Part shown: positions 38,764 through 49,055 of the stretch, one piece after another
Layout of the letters: each line of letters opens with the position of its first letter
How positions within the stretch are numbered: the stretch's first letter is position 1
DNA from: Marinobacter litoralis
GTDB taxonomy: Bacteria > Pseudomonadota > Gammaproteobacteria > Pseudomonadales > Oleiphilaceae
Direction: 5' to 3'
Assembly: GCF_016427555.1 (NCBI RefSeq)
Contig: NZ_JAELVS010000006.1
Coordinates: forward strand, 62,001 to 126,000
DNA: 64,000 bases
The notes under the pieces: model-generated
Told to the model about the DNA's origin: nothing
The model's database searches: none
What the model saw: only the letters and a program-made list of their open reading frames with translations
Translations under genes and position numbers: made by a program

Positions 38764-39729
38764 TTGAACAAGAAGTACCGCAAACAACCCAGAAACACCG
38801 ATTACTCAGCTTACCGCCATCCTCGTTGGTGGCCAACCTGGCTAGGCCTATCGATTATGTGGCTGTTTGCCCAATTGCCCATTCGTTTTCAGTGGTGGCT
38901 GGGCAAGATCGCGGGCTTGCTGGCGTGGAAACTGGCGAAGAGCCGCCGACACATCACCGAAGTAAACATCCAACTTTGCTTTCCCGAATTGTCGGAAGCA
39001 GAACAAGCAGAACTCGTCCGAAAATCGTTTATCGCCAATGGCATCGGTTTGATGGAACTGGGTATTGCCTGGTTCCGCGACCCCAAAAAACTCACCGGCA
39101 TCACCCAAGTGCACGGGCTCGAGCACTTTGAAAAGGCCATGGACGAGGGCCATGGCGTGCTGCTATTAGGGGGCCATTACAGCACCCTCGATCTTGGCGG
39201 CAGCCTGGTCACCGAGTTTATTGATGCCGACGTGATGCAGCGAGACCACAACAACCCGCTGACCAACGCGGTGATGACACGAGCGCGGGGCCGCCGGTAC
39301 GGAACGGTTTTATCCTCCAAAGACCTGCGTGGCCTGTTCCGAAGCCTGAAGAAAAATCACGCTGTCTGGTACGCTACCGATCAGGATTATGGCCGCAAAG
39401 ACATAGTCTTCGCCCCCTTCTTCGGCATTCCCACCGGCACCATTACTGCCACATCCCGAATCGCAGACCGCAGCAAATGCCGGGTTGTGCCTTTCAGTCA
39501 CTTCCGCCGTGAAGATAAACCGGGCTACGACATCTACTTCCACCCGGCTCTGGAAAACTTCCCCAGCGGCAACGATCTGGATGACGCCACCCGCATTAAT
39601 GCCATCATAGAACAGGAAATCCGAAAGGCTCCGGACCAATATCTGTGGATGCATCGCCGGTTTAAAACCCGCCCCTCAAAAGAGGATCCGGGCTTCTACA
39701 AAAAACGGAAGAAAAAAGGTAACCCGTGA
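38764..39729 (+). CDS. lpxL: Lipid A acyltransferase, LpxL/HtrB family
   Basis: Adds a secondary acyl chain to Kdo2-lipid IVA. About 321 residues. An N-terminal hydrophobic segment (GLSIMWLFAQLPIRFQWWL) is followed by the HX4D catalytic motif in GGHYSTLDLGG. The start is TTG at 38764 (AGGA 9 bases upstream), just before RNTDYSAYRHPRWWP, where family homology begins; upstream in-frame codons overlap waaA and were rejected. First gene of a tightly packed operon to 47943. Whether it is the LpxL or LpxM type cannot be decided from sequence. Confidence 0.88.
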   Translation: MNKKYRKQPRNTDYSAYRHPRWWPTWLGLSIMWLFAQLPIRFQWWLGKIAGLLAWKLAKSRRHITEVNIQLCFPELSEAEQAELVRKSFIANGIGLMELGIAWFRDPKKLTGITQVHGLEHFEKAMDEGHGVLLLGGHYSTLDLGGSLVTEFIDADVMQRDHNNPLTNAVMTRARGRRYGTVLSSKDLRGLFRSLKKNHAVWYATDQDYGRKDIVFAPFFGIPTGTITATSRIADRSKCRVVPFSHFRREDKPGYDIYFHPALENFPSGNDLDDATRINAIIEQEIRKAPDQYLWMHRRFKTRPSKEDPGFYKKRKKKGNP

Positions 39730-40682
39730 ACCCTGACACGCGGGCTCCGGCAATCTGGCTGATTACTGACAACAAGCCAGGGCACAAAAACCAGCTTAAA
39801 GGGCTGGGCAACCGCTTGCGGGTGCTCACCGGCGCCAGCATTCATTGGGTTAACGCGGCCGATTATTCAGTGCCGCTCTGGCGCGCACTTCTGGGCGTGG
39901 CACCCGCGTTGGACACTTCGCTGCCGGCGCCCGTTATGATTGTTGCTGCGGGTTCGGGTTCGCACCGGTTGCTGCTGGCTTTTCGGCGTAAAGCTTCCAC
40001 GGTGGTTTTGATGAAGCCGGCATTCCCGCTCGCCTGGGTAGATGCTGCTATTATTCCCGCCCACGACAAGACAAAACCATCGCGCAGGACACTGGTTACC
40101 GAGGGCGTCATCAACGCCGTCACTCCAATGGCCCAGTTGACCAGCAAACCCGAGGCCCTTATTTTGATTGGCGGCCCGTCCCCTCATTTTGACTGGGACG
40201 ACGATGCCGTTTTCTCCGAGATTACCGACTTGATCGACCGTTACCCTGAATGGCGATGGACTATCAGTGATTCTCGTCGCACTCCTGCAGCCCTCACAAG
40301 CAAGCTAAACGACCTTCAGACGACAAAGGTAACCTTCCTGAGCCATGCACAAACCCATGAAAACTGGTTGAATCACCAACTGGCCGGATCCCGGGCTGTC
40401 TGGGTGACTCCGGACAGCGTCTCCATGGTTAGTGAAGCCGCCACTTCCGGGGTACCAACCGGCTTGCTGAACCTACCTGCCCGATCGAACAGCCGAGTCG
40501 CCAACGGCATTCATCGACTCGCCGAACAAGGTTGGGTTTACTTTTGGCAAGATCATAGCCGTGTCATGACGGAACATCCCGAGCATCACGTGCGGCTTTG
40601 GGAGGCGGACCGTGCTGCGCGTTGGCTGATCCAACGTTTCAAAAGCCTATCTCAGGTCGCCAACAAGGAGGCGTTGCATTGA
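39726..40682 (+). CDS. ELM1/GtrOC1-family putative glycosyltransferase
   Basis: 318 residues, matching the mitochondrial-fission ELM1 protein family found in many Gram-negative LPS loci. Visible landmarks are IWLITDNKPGHKNQLKGL at the start, ILIGGPSPHFDWDDD in the middle and VWVTPDSVSMVSEAATSGVP near the end. The last resembles the nucleotide-sugar site of GT-B enzymes, so a transferase role is likely but untested. The GTG start overlaps the preceding stop as GTGA. Confidence 0.82.
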   Translation: MNPDTRAPAIWLITDNKPGHKNQLKGLGNRLRVLTGASIHWVNAADYSVPLWRALLGVAPALDTSLPAPVMIVAAGSGSHRLLLAFRRKASTVVLMKPAFPLAWVDAAIIPAHDKTKPSRRTLVTEGVINAVTPMAQLTSKPEALILIGGPSPHFDWDDDAVFSEITDLIDRYPEWRWTISDSRRTPAALTSKLNDLQTTKVTFLSHAQTHENWLNHQLAGSRAVWVTPDSVSMVSEAATSGVPTGLLNLPARSNSRVANGIHRLAEQGWVYFWQDHSRVMTEHPEHHVRLWEADRAARWLIQRFKSLSQVANKEALH

Positions 40683-41797
40683 GAATACTTCAGGCACTCC
40701 CAGCGCTATACAGCGGCGGTGTTGAAAGGGGTACAGTGGAATTTGCGGCCGAGCTGGTCAAGCGAGGCCACGAATCTTTCGTGGTTTCAAACGGCGGGCC
40801 AATGGCAGAACAGGTTCGCGGCCAAGGTTCCACACACCTTTATATGCCGATTCACCGCAAGACTCCTGCATCTTTTGGCCAGATTCTACCGATGCGACAA
40901 CTGTTGCAGAGCCTCAAACCGGATATCGTGCACGTTCGCTCCCGTATGCCTGCGTGGATCGTTCATCTGGCTATGAAGTCGCTGCCTGCAAGCGAACGCC
41001 CGGCTGTCGTCTCAACGTTTCACGGTATGTACTCGGTGAATCCCTACAGCGCGGTGATGGCGAAAGCGGATCACGTCATTGCCGTCTCCAACTGCGTGAA
41101 CGACTACGTCCTGAACAACTTCCAGGTACCAGAAGACAAGTTGACCGTGATTCAACGCGGAGTCGATATTGACGCCTTCCGCCAGCGCGCGATTAACGAA
41201 CAATGGCGTGAGATTTTACTGTCACGATACCCACAGCTTGAAAACAAAAAGATCATCATGATGCCAGGTCGAATTTCCCGCTGGAAAGGTCAGCTGGATT
41301 TTCTGAAAGCCATGGAAACGATCGTGCGCAACCGCCCCGATTGCCACGGCATCATTGTGGGCGGGGCGGAGCCCGGGAAGGAACGTTTTTTACAAGAGCT
41401 GGAAACCGAACGAAGCCGGCTAAACCTGACCGATCAGGTTTCGTTCCTTGGCCAGCGCAACGACATGACCAACCTGTATTTGTTGGCGGATGTGGTCTGC
41501 CACATGTCGACCAAGCCGGAACCTTTCGGCCGCACGGTGACAGAAGCTCTGGCCTCAGGCACACCAGTGGTCGCCTACAATCGCGGCGGCGCAGCAGAAA
41601 CGCTTCAGGCCTGCTTCCAAGAGGGATTGGTCACACCGGATGATACGCTGGCTTTCGCGCACACCGTTCTCAGTCTCCTCGATAAACCAAAGCAGGACGT
41701 TGAGCTACCCGAACGTTTTTTGTTGCGGGCGCAGACGGAAGGCACACTGAAGGTCTACGAAAACGTTCTCGCGCAAAAAGATATTCACCTGCGATGA
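40679..41797 (+). CDS. GT4-family glycosyltransferase, LPS core
   Basis: About 372 residues. The GT-B fold has an N-terminal donor loop LQALPALYSGGVERGT, the linker motif MMPGRISRWKGQLDFL and the C-terminal EX7E-type region KPEPFGRTVTEALASGTPVV. The start is TTG at 40679, with GGAGG 7 bases upstream; TTG and the preceding stop share TTGA. A longer frame to 40598 lies inside the previous gene. Sugar and acceptor unknown; the locus suggests core oligosaccharide or a capsule-like chain. Confidence 0.88.
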   Translation: MRILQALPALYSGGVERGTVEFAAELVKRGHESFVVSNGGPMAEQVRGQGSTHLYMPIHRKTPASFGQILPMRQLLQSLKPDIVHVRSRMPAWIVHLAMKSLPASERPAVVSTFHGMYSVNPYSAVMAKADHVIAVSNCVNDYVLNNFQVPEDKLTVIQRGVDIDAFRQRAINEQWREILLSRYPQLENKKIIMMPGRISRWKGQLDFLKAMETIVRNRPDCHGIIVGGAEPGKERFLQELETERSRLNLTDQVSFLGQRNDMTNLYLLADVVCHMSTKPEPFGRTVTEALASGTPVVAYNRGGAAETLQACFQEGLVTPDDTLAFAHTVLSLLDKPKQDVELPERFLLRAQTEGTLKVYENVLAQKDIHLR

Positions 41798-42822
41798 AAG
41801 TTTTAATGCTGATGCTTTCAGACAACCCCGGAATTGGCGGTCTTGAAAAGCACTCCAGAGAACTGGCCTCCGCACTCACTGATCTAGGCCATTGCGTTTC
41901 TATAGCGGCTGCGCCGCAGCACCTCGCGCCTATGGGGGGCGTTCGCCGCATTCCCGTGAACGCGCAACGGTCACGGAACTCCATCCCGTTACTGATGACA
42001 ATCTTGAGAATTATTCGGCAAGGAGATTACCAAATCCTTCATGCCCAAGGCTCCAAAGCGGCATCTGTCCTGCAGAGGCTCGCGCCGTTCATCAGGAATC
42101 ACGCTCGCGTGGCCAGCCTCCACGGCTTCAAGTCACGCTACCCGAAAACCGGTGCTTTTGATCAGTTGATCGCGGTCAGCCGGGCTCTTGCATACGATAT
42201 TAACCAACCCGAAGTTACGGTGGTCTTCAACGGCACATCAGTGCCTCATCCCGCTCCTGCAAGGCTACCCGGAAAACCAATCAGTCCGGTGTGGCTGGCG
42301 GTTGGACGCCTCGCACCGGTGAAGGGTTTTGACTTTCTGATTGATGCTTTTCAGTTTTGCCAAGGCACTTTGTTGATAGCGGGCGACGGCCCGGAACATC
42401 AACGACTCCAATCGCTCATCGACGCCACAGGTCAAGCTGGCAAGGTTAAGCTTTTGGGATTCCGCACAGACATTCCCTCGCTCATGGCCGCCGCCGATGG
42501 TGTCGTGATCAGCTCGCAGCGAGAAGGATTTTCCTATGTCTGCGCAGAGGCGCTTCTGCTTGGCAAGCCTGTTGTTTCCACCAACGTCCCGATTGCCAAT
42601 GAAGTTCTGCCCAAATCTCATATCCTTCAAGGCCGCAATCCAACAGAGTTTTCAAGGCTACTGAATCTGGATTTACAGTCTGTATCTGAGGAGCAAACCG
42701 AAGCAAGAGCCTTCGCCTACGAAAAACTGTCGTTGTCCGCCATGGCGACGAATACGGTCGCGGTTTACCGGAAAGCTTCAGAGGCGTTTGTTCAATCAGA
42801 TTCGGAGCGTCGGAATAAATGA
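41794..42822 (+). CDS. GT4-family glycosyltransferase, LPS core
   Basis: 342 residues with a GT-B fold. The donor loop is MLSDNPGIGGLEKHSRELAS, the middle signature is WLAVGRLAPVKGFDFLIDAF, and the nucleotide-sugar region is SSQREGFSYVCAEALLLGKP. The start overlaps the preceding stop as ATGA. Paralogous to the gene before it, but not a recent duplicate. Confidence 0.88.
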   Translation: MKVLMLMLSDNPGIGGLEKHSRELASALTDLGHCVSIAAAPQHLAPMGGVRRIPVNAQRSRNSIPLLMTILRIIRQGDYQILHAQGSKAASVLQRLAPFIRNHARVASLHGFKSRYPKTGAFDQLIAVSRALAYDINQPEVTVVFNGTSVPHPAPARLPGKPISPVWLAVGRLAPVKGFDFLIDAFQFCQGTLLIAGDGPEHQRLQSLIDATGQAGKVKLLGFRTDIPSLMAAADGVVISSQREGFSYVCAEALLLGKPVVSTNVPIANEVLPKSHILQGRNPTEFSRLLNLDLQSVSEEQTEARAFAYEKLSLSAMATNTVAVYRKASEAFVQSDSERRNK

Positions 42823-43541
42823 AAAACCATACTGAGACACCCCGTTTTGCGTCGCAAAAAACTAAAAAGATGCTCAACCTTTCAAACCAACAGCCCTTTG
42901 CGCAGGGTTCCAACCGGAAGTGCTATACCCATCCGCTAGATCCAAACCGGTGCCTGAAAGTCATTCGACCGCAAAATATAGCCGCGCGCTTCGAACGACA
43001 ATCACCGGCAAAACGACTACTTGGAAAAAAGCGACTCAACGATAACGCTCAGGAAATCCGGGCTCACCACCAGCGCGCTATCCAACAATGCTTGGAGCAA
43101 AACGATGAAGGATCGGCCTGGGCACATCTGCCCAAATTCTATGGCAGTGTTCAAACCTCACTGGGCAAAGCCAATGAAAGTGAGCTGATACGCTGTGCTG
43201 ACGGCAACATTGCACCGACTCTGGAGCGACTGATCAAAGAACAAGGTCTTACTCCTGAGTTGCACCAGGGCATCGAAGAGTTTCTGTCGTGGATGCGGCA
43301 AACCAAGATTCTGACCCGAAATCTGCTCCCGCATAACTTGGTGGTTTCAGATCGATTCGATCACCCTCGCCTTTTTCTGGTTGACGGGCTGGGCGCACCA
43401 ACCATCCCGCAAGCATTGGATTTCGTGCCCGGCTGGAGTTCACGTTACATTTCCCGAAAAATCGAACGATTCAGGAAAAGACTGGCCTGGGAACAAAGCA
43501 ATGAGGGCCTATCGTGGGAAGATTTCCAAGCCTTAAGATAA
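42819..43541 (+). CDS. YrbL-family protein (kinase-like fold)
   Basis: 240 residues. From residue 18 it aligns with E. coli YrbL (MLNLSNQQPFAQGSNRKCYT, then HP). Kinase-like landmarks include CLKVIRP for the lysine strand, ILTRNLLPHNLVV for the catalytic loop (HN in place of DN-type residues) and LVDGLGAP for the metal loop. Activity is uncertain. ATG 42819 overlaps the preceding stop; ATG 42870 matches the family start but has no binding site. Confidence 0.75.
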   Translation: MKNHTETPRFASQKTKKMLNLSNQQPFAQGSNRKCYTHPLDPNRCLKVIRPQNIAARFERQSPAKRLLGKKRLNDNAQEIRAHHQRAIQQCLEQNDEGSAWAHLPKFYGSVQTSLGKANESELIRCADGNIAPTLERLIKEQGLTPELHQGIEEFLSWMRQTKILTRNLLPHNLVVSDRFDHPRLFLVDGLGAPTIPQALDFVPGWSSRYISRKIERFRKRLAWEQSNEGLSWEDFQALR

Positions 43542-43625
43542 ACCGCACTAGGCCAGCATGTTAGTATATTGCCCACTTTGAATATAAACGAAACTGTTCA
43601 ACAGTTAATCGCGCGGAGTGCACAC

Positions 43626-45047
43626 ATGATTCATCCTGTCATCATGGCCGGCGGCACCGGCTCTCGCCTATGGCCTTTGTCCAGGCAATTGAATCCGAAG
43701 CAGTTCCTCAAGCTGACGGATGATCATTTGTCGATGTTGCAGCTCACTGTGGCCCGTTTGGACGGTATGGAGTCTGCAGACCCACTTCTGATCTGCAACG
43801 AAGACCACCGGTTTCTGGCGGCCGAACAGATGCGGCAGGCGGGTTATAACGATGCACGCATTATCCTGGAGCCATGCGGGCGTAATACCGCACCGGCGAT
43901 TGCCCTTGCAGCCCTGCAACTGGTGAAGGCTATCGATGACAGTGCCGACGACCCACTAATGCTGGTATTGGCCGCAGATCATTTGATCCAGGACGTTGCA
44001 GCTTTCCAGCAAGGCATCCAGAAGGCGATTCCTCTGGCACGGCAGGGAAAACTCGTCACCTTCGGCATTGTTCCCAGCCACGCAGAAACCGGTTACGGCT
44101 ACATCGAACAAGGAAAAGAGCTTGAAGACAGCTGCTTCAGTGTCGATCGTTTCGTGGAAAAGCCCGACCTGGCCACGGCACAAGACTATCTGGCATCCGG
44201 TGACTACCTGTGGAACAGCGGCATGTTTATGTTTGGCGCACGCCAGTACCTTGCAGAGCTAGAAAAGCACCGCCCTGATATTCTATCGATTTGCCAGGCA
44301 GCGGTTGAAGATGCCAACGAGGATCTCCACTTCACACGGGTTAACGAGGCAATATTCGCCGAATGCCCTGAAGATTCCATCGATTATGCGGTGATGGAGA
44401 AAACCCAGAATGCGGCAGTTGTTGCGTTAGATGCGGGCTGGAGTGACATTGGCTCCTGGTCTGCCCTGTGGGACGTGTCCGAGAAAGATGCCAACGGCAA
44501 CAGCTTGCTGGGCGATGTGATTGCCCACGACACCACCAGCACCCTGGCTCGCTCAGAAAACCGCTTGATCGCTACGGTCGGTGTGAGTGATCTGGTGATT
44601 ATCGAAACCAAAGACGCCCTGCTGGTTGCCCACAAAGACAAGGTGCAAGACGTTAAAAAGATCGTCGAGAAACTGAAAAACGAAGGCCGTAATGAGCACA
44701 TCAACCACCGGGAAGTTTACCGTCCGTGGGGCGTCTACGACTCCATTGACAGCGGTGAGCGTTACCAGGTCAAACGCATTACAGTGAAACCCGGCGCAAA
44801 GCTGTCCGTTCAAATGCACCATCACCGCGCGGAACACTGGATCGTGGTGAGCGGTACCGCCAAAGTGACCAATGGCGAAAAGACTTACTTGGTGACGGAA
44901 AACCAGTCCACCTTCATTCCGGTTGGCCAGGTCCACTCACTGGAAAATCCTGGTGTCATCGACCTCGAATTAATCGAAGTTCAGTCCGGCTCCTATTTGG
45001 GTGAAGACGACATCGTACGCTACGAGGATCGGTACGGCAGGTCATGA
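43626..45047 (+). CDS. manC: Mannose-1-phosphate guanylyltransferase / mannose-6-phosphate isomerase
   Basis: Bifunctional type II enzyme (AlgA/ManC/CpsB) that supplies GDP-mannose. About 473 residues. An N-terminal nucleotidyltransferase has [20 protein letters not shown] and the FVEKP motif ([10 protein letters not shown]). A C-terminal cupin isomerase domain has [22 protein letters not shown] 43626 has GGAG 7 bases upstream and starts right at the conserved region. It follows an 84-base gap, the only real gap in this operon, so a separate promoter is possible. Its presence predicts mannose or a derivative in the cell's glycan. Confidence 0.93.
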   Translation: MIHPVIMAGGTGSRLWPLSRQLNPKQFLKLTDDHLSMLQLTVARLDGMESADPLLICNEDHRFLAAEQMRQAGYNDARIILEPCGRNTAPAIALAALQLVKAIDDSADDPLMLVLAADHLIQDVAAFQQGIQKAIPLARQGKLVTFGIVPSHAETGYGYIEQGKELEDSCFSVDRFVEKPDLATAQDYLASGDYLWNSGMFMFGARQYLAELEKHRPDILSICQAAVEDANEDLHFTRVNEAIFAECPEDSIDYAVMEKTQNAAVVALDAGWSDIGSWSALWDVSEKDANGNSLLGDVIAHDTTSTLARSENRLIATVGVSDLVIIETKDALLVAHKDKVQDVKKIVEKLKNEGRNEHINHREVYRPWGVYDSIDSGERYQVKRITVKPGAKLSVQMHHHRAEHWIVVSGTAKVTNGEKTYLVTENQSTFIPVGQVHSLENPGVIDLELIEVQSGSYLGEDDIVRYEDRYGRS

Positions 45048-45949
45048 GCAAACTGAAGTACTTTATGATCGCGGGCATTTTAAGGCTCGTGAGTTTTTTG
45101 CCTTTGCGGGCCGCTCAATTTATCGGCAAATGGCTTGGTGCGCTGGGCTGGGCCATGAATGGCAGGTCACGCAAGACGACCGACACCAACATTCGCATCT
45201 GCCTACCCGAATTGTCTTCGGCGGAGCAACGCCAGCTGTCCAAAGATTCCATGGCGCACACCGGCATGACCGCCGCAGAAATCCCGCTAATGTGGGAGTG
45301 GCCGGTAGATAAGTGCCTGGGGCTGATCAAGGAAACCAGAGGGTTGGAGCTGGTAGATGAAGCGCTGGCCTCCGGCAAAGGCCTGATCTTGCTGGCACCC
45401 CACATTGGCAATTGGGAGTTGGTCGGCTTACTGTTCTCGTCTCGCTATAAAATGGCCTCGCTTTATAGCCCCCCGCACATTAAAGAATTTGAGGATTATA
45501 TGATCCGAGTTAGGGGCCGCGTTGGCTCCGAGTTGGTGCGCGGCGACCGCCGGGGTTTACTCAGGCTGATGGGCATTCTCAAAGAAGGCGGCGTAGCAGG
45601 AATTCTCCCCGACCAGTCGCCGCGGGGCAAAACCAACGCCTACGCGCCTTTTTTCGGAATGGAAGTGCGTACGATGACGCTGGTCAATAAACTCATGCTT
45701 AAAACGGGCGCCAACGTTCTGGTAGCCTTCGCCGAGCGGCTCCCGCAAGGCCGGGGATTCCGCATCGTCGTCGAAGAGGCAGAGCCCGGCAACGGCGATC
45801 CCGACGCCATTGCGGCAGCAACAGCTCTCAACAAATCAGTAGAGAAAGTCGTCCGGATGGCACCAGCTCAGTATCAATGGGAGTATAAGAGGCTGAGGCA
45901 CCGGCCGCCTGGAAATCCGAACCCGTATTATCCTGATCGGACCTGTTAA
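45044..45949 (+). CDS. Second lipid A acyltransferase, LpxL/LpxM family
   Basis: 301 residues. An N-terminal hydrophobic helix (about 5-35) is followed by the catalytic HX4E motif in [11 protein letters not shown], then [17 protein letters not shown], a family signature. It differs clearly from the paralogue at 38764 (HX4D there, HX4E here). The start overlaps the manC stop as ATGA. The two enzymes probably add the two secondary acyl chains; which chain each adds is not known. Confidence 0.88.
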   Translation: MSKLKYFMIAGILRLVSFLPLRAAQFIGKWLGALGWAMNGRSRKTTDTNIRICLPELSSAEQRQLSKDSMAHTGMTAAEIPLMWEWPVDKCLGLIKETRGLELVDEALASGKGLILLAPHIGNWELVGLLFSSRYKMASLYSPPHIKEFEDYMIRVRGRVGSELVRGDRRGLLRLMGILKEGGVAGILPDQSPRGKTNAYAPFFGMEVRTMTLVNKLMLKTGANVLVAFAERLPQGRGFRIVVEEAEPGNGDPDAIAAATALNKSVEKVVRMAPAQYQWEYKRLRHRPPGNPNPYYPDRTC

Positions 45950-45951
45950 TA

Positions 45952-47943
45952 ATGACGTGTCATCACTCTATCGCCCCAGCCCTCTTGTTCACAGGATTAG
46001 CGGGAGCGCTCGCATCCTCTAGCCTGCTTGCCGCCAGCATCTTAGCGCTCGCAGTCCTCGGTATTTACCTGATTCAAAAAGGTACCCTAAAAAAACACGA
46101 ATGGGATACCCCAAAGGAGCTACGCCTAATCCATTTCGGGTTCTGGTTTTTTGTTCTTTCCAGCTTTATAAGCTGGACCATCGAAGGTTTTTCTTATGAG
46201 GGGGCGAAGACCTTCGGAACCCATGCCCGATTTATTCTTTTCTGGCCCTTAATCATTGCTCTGACTGCATCAGGTATACGTGCAAAGCAACTGTTCACTA
46301 TCTTCGGCGGCTCTTGTCTGATGATCCTCGCCCTTTTCGCCTATTACACGCTGGCCAGCCCTCTTCCCTCGATGAGCTTCCTGCAGGAGCGGTTCGGCGC
46401 AGCCATCAACCCGATACAGTTTGGAAATCTGGCCCTTTTGCTCTCGGCCATTGGCGGGGTATCGGGCCTCTTTCTTTTGCGGAACCATCAGCGCGGTTTC
46501 GGCACAACCATCATTGTTCTTGCCGCTGGCGCGTTCTACGTAGCCCTACTAAGCCAAACACGCAGCAATCTGCTAGCTCTGCCCGTTCTCTTGTTGCTGG
46601 CGATGTTATTGGTCCCGAAGCCAGCTCGGCTTCCCTATGCCGCACTACTCATTGTTCTAGGAGTTATCGCCACCTTAGCAAGCGATCGCTTCACCAATTC
46701 CGCTGAAGACATGCTTGCAGGTGAGTTCGATAGCAGCATAGAGCTACGGTTTGAAGCTTGGGAGACCGCAACAAAAGTATTTGCAGAGTACCCGCTTTTA
46801 GGTTCCGGACTAGCCGGCTACCACGAGGCGGCCGTAACCCGCAGCTCTCCAGAATTTCTTGCTTGCTGCACTGATCACGCCCATAACGACATACTGCACA
46901 TAGCCGCTAACAAGGGATTGGTTGGTGTTCTTAGCTGGCTTTTTTTAATCATCATTCCGTTTGTAGCATTTATACGGCAAACCAATCCTCGAAATTCGAA
47001 CACCGTTCGAAGCCTGGCTACTGCTGGAGCAATGATACCGGCTGCCTATTTTATATTCGGCCTTACCGAGGCTACGTTTGACCAAAGCCTATTTCTAACT
47101 TTTTACCTAGCGAGCGTAGCTGCAATTGCGGCGGCACTATTTAACGAGCTAGCGTCCTCTTACACCCGCTCCCGAAAAGTCAAAGTTTCCGCCACGATCA
47201 TCACAATGAACGAAGAGGATCATATTGAAGCGTGCCTAGCATCCGCTCGACAGGTGGCCGACGAAATTATTGTACTGGATAGCGGCAGCTCAGATCGGAC
47301 GGTTGAGATCGCCCAAAAATATGCAGATATTGTGGAAGTCACCGACTGGCCCGGCTTCGGCATCCAAAAGCAACGAGCACTGGAGAAAGCTACCGGCGAC
47401 TGGGTTCTGTCGATTGATGCCGACGAGCGCATCACGCCACAACTCGCGCAAGAGATCAACCACACGCTTTCTAGCCCAGATGCAGATGCCTACAAGCTGC
47501 CATGGGCGGTAACGCTGTACGGTACGAGACTTGACTTCGGGCGCAGTGGCCGTGCCCCTTTGCGGCTTTTCAGAAGAGATGGTGTCCGCTTCTCTGATGC
47601 AATGGTTCACGAAAAAATTCTAATTCCATCCGGGCGGACAACGAGAGCCCTCAGAGGCCGCCTCACCCACTATACACATAGGAATTTCGGGCATGCGTTG
47701 GAAAAAAGTGCAAAATACGCGTGGCTAGGATCACAAGAAAAATTTAGGAAAGGCAAAAGAACACGAACGCTTATCTACCCAAGTTTCCGAGGGATCCTAA
47801 CGTTTGTGCACGTCTATTTTATTCGCGCGGGCTTTTTGGATGGAGCTGTGGGCTTTCTGGTAGCTGTTACCTACGCGCAAGGCTCTTTTAACAAATACGC
47901 TGGGCTCTGGACATTAACCCGAACAGAGTCTTCAAAAAAATAG
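45952..47943 (+). CDS. Fusion of Wzy_C O-antigen ligase-like protein and WaaE-type GT2 glycosyltransferase
   Basis: 663 residues in one open frame. Residues 1 to about 400 are a polytopic membrane protein with the Wzy_C signature LLGSGLAGYHEA ... HAHNDILHIAANKGLVGVLS. Residues about 410-660 form a GT2 transferase like LPS core WaaE/KdtX: SATIITMNEEDHIEACLASA, VLDSGSSDRTVE and SIDADERI (the DxD-type site). It ends in a hydrophobic segment. The two parts usually lie on separate genes. It is AT-richer than manC upstream. Last gene of the 38764 operon. Confidence 0.85.
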   Translation: MTCHHSIAPALLFTGLAGALASSSLLAASILALAVLGIYLIQKGTLKKHEWDTPKELRLIHFGFWFFVLSSFISWTIEGFSYEGAKTFGTHARFILFWPLIIALTASGIRAKQLFTIFGGSCLMILALFAYYTLASPLPSMSFLQERFGAAINPIQFGNLALLLSAIGGVSGLFLLRNHQRGFGTTIIVLAAGAFYVALLSQTRSNLLALPVLLLLAMLLVPKPARLPYAALLIVLGVIATLASDRFTNSAEDMLAGEFDSSIELRFEAWETATKVFAEYPLLGSGLAGYHEAAVTRSSPEFLACCTDHAHNDILHIAANKGLVGVLSWLFLIIIPFVAFIRQTNPRNSNTVRSLATAGAMIPAAYFIFGLTEATFDQSLFLTFYLASVAAIAAALFNELASSYTRSRKVKVSATIITMNEEDHIEACLASARQVADEIIVLDSGSSDRTVEIAQKYADIVEVTDWPGFGIQKQRALEKATGDWVLSIDADERITPQLAQEINHTLSSPDADAYKLPWAVTLYGTRLDFGRSGRAPLRLFRRDGVRFSDAMVHEKILIPSGRTTRALRGRLTHYTHRNFGHALEKSAKYAWLGSQEKFRKGKRTRTLIYPSFRGILTFVHVYFIRAGFLDGAVGFLVAVTYAQGSFNKYAGLWTLTRTESSKK

Positions 47944-47949
47944 CGCCCA

Positions 47950-47984
47950 AGACAAAGCGTCAGTCACTTACTAGCGCTTTGTCT
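47950..47984. terminator. Hairpin between two convergent LPS genes
   Basis: AGACAAAGCG / CGCTTTGTCT is a perfect 10-bp stem with a 15-base loop, placed in the 20-base gap and running into the 3' end of the gene on the minus strand. No long T tract. Confidence 0.5.
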
Positions 47985-49055
47985 ATCGAGTGCCCCTTGC
48001 TTCTTCAACTCACCACGAAATTTTTGCCACAGCTTGATACGACGCAGGATATTCAACGGTTTTTTCTTAAGTGGCACTGGAGTTTCCAGCATCTCTTCTA
48101 CAGCATCAAGAACACGAGCAGACGAACACCCATCCGCAAAGCTATGAAGCCTCCCAAAATACTGGCGCATAGCCTTTAGCAACTCTGGCTCGCGCTTTAG
48201 CGCCAGCTGCAATGCCGCTTCAACTTCTTCAGGCCGCTCAATATCAATCACTTGAGGGCCGGGTATTTTAGTCCGATAAGTAACCACAGGAATGTCTAGC
48301 GCCATGAACTCATACATGATAGACGATGTATCGCACAGCATGACATCTGCAACGCGCATGTAAGGAACGAAATCATCAGTACTTTCAATAAACACCAAGC
48401 GTTCATTAGCTAGCTCGCGGTACTGAACCACCACATTTTCACACATTTTGGGATGTAGCGTGACGATGAAATTCCATCGACCCGAATCACGCATTTGCGA
48501 GATCGTTTTGACCAGGTCAGGAGCAGATGTCACGTCCCTGGTGAATGTAGATGCGTAAAAAACGACCGGCAGATCAGAACCTGGAAACAATGTCGCTTTC
48601 CTAACATTCGCAGCCGGACGAATAATACTATCCAGCTTCGGCCAACCGGTTTTACGGACAACAAAATGAGGATGTTCCTTTGCCCTCAGCCCGAACTGCT
48701 GCGTATCCACTTCCGCCATGGTGCAATACAAATCAAACCAACCACGAATCCGATAGTGGGATTGGCGCGATGGATCCATCCCCCTTTTGTTGATGGGAAA
48801 GCCGTGAAAAACTTTCACTTTGAGTCCCGGAAACGAGGGGGGCACCCAATCGCCAGGCGCAAAAACAGCCTCCGGTTGGAATGCCACAACATCGGAAACA
48901 GAGTTGAGTCGAAGCTCCGTTGGTAAAAGGGGACTAGCGCTACACCCCGCTATAAACCACGCCACCTCTCCTCCTCGTTTACGAATCTCGTCTTGCAAGG
49001 GCCTCAGGATCGAATATGAATAGGACTGATTTACAAAGAAAAGATAACGTCGCAT
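47964..49055 (-). CDS. CDP-glycerol glycerophosphotransferase-family protein
   Basis: 363 residues. The family's second-half signature is plain: FIVTLHPKM, then [20 protein letters not shown] and PVVTYRT. The N-terminal half has a GT-B pattern with [11 protein letters not shown]. Members attach polyol-phosphate or act as nucleotide-sugar-like transferases in teichoic acid and some LPS loci. The substrate here is unknown. The start overlaps the upstream gene's stop as TAATG. AT-richer than the housekeeping flanks. Confidence 0.78.
   Translation of the reverse strand: MRRYLFFVNQSYSYSILRPLQDEIRKRGGEVAWFIAGCSASPLLPTELRLNSVSDVVAFQPEAVFAPGDWVPPSFPGLKVKVFHGFPINKRGMDPSRQSHYRIRGWFDLYCTMAEVDTQQFGLRAKEHPHFVVRKTGWPKLDSIIRPAANVRKATLFPGSDLPVVFYASTFTRDVTSAPDLVKTISQMRDSGRWNFIVTLHPKMCENVVVQYRELANERLVFIESTDDFVPYMRVADVMLCDTSSIMYEFMALDIPVVTYRTKIPGPQVIDIERPEEVEAALQLALKREPELLKAMRQYFGRLHSFADGCSSARVLDAVEEMLETPVPLKKKPLNILRRIKLWQKFRGELKKQGALDRQSASK

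Noticed and set aside
47100..47200. Possible frameshift or missed gene border in the ligase-GT2 protein
   Set aside because: The frame is continuous, with no stop or internal start plus binding site convincing enough to call two genes; kept as a fusion but flagged for checking.
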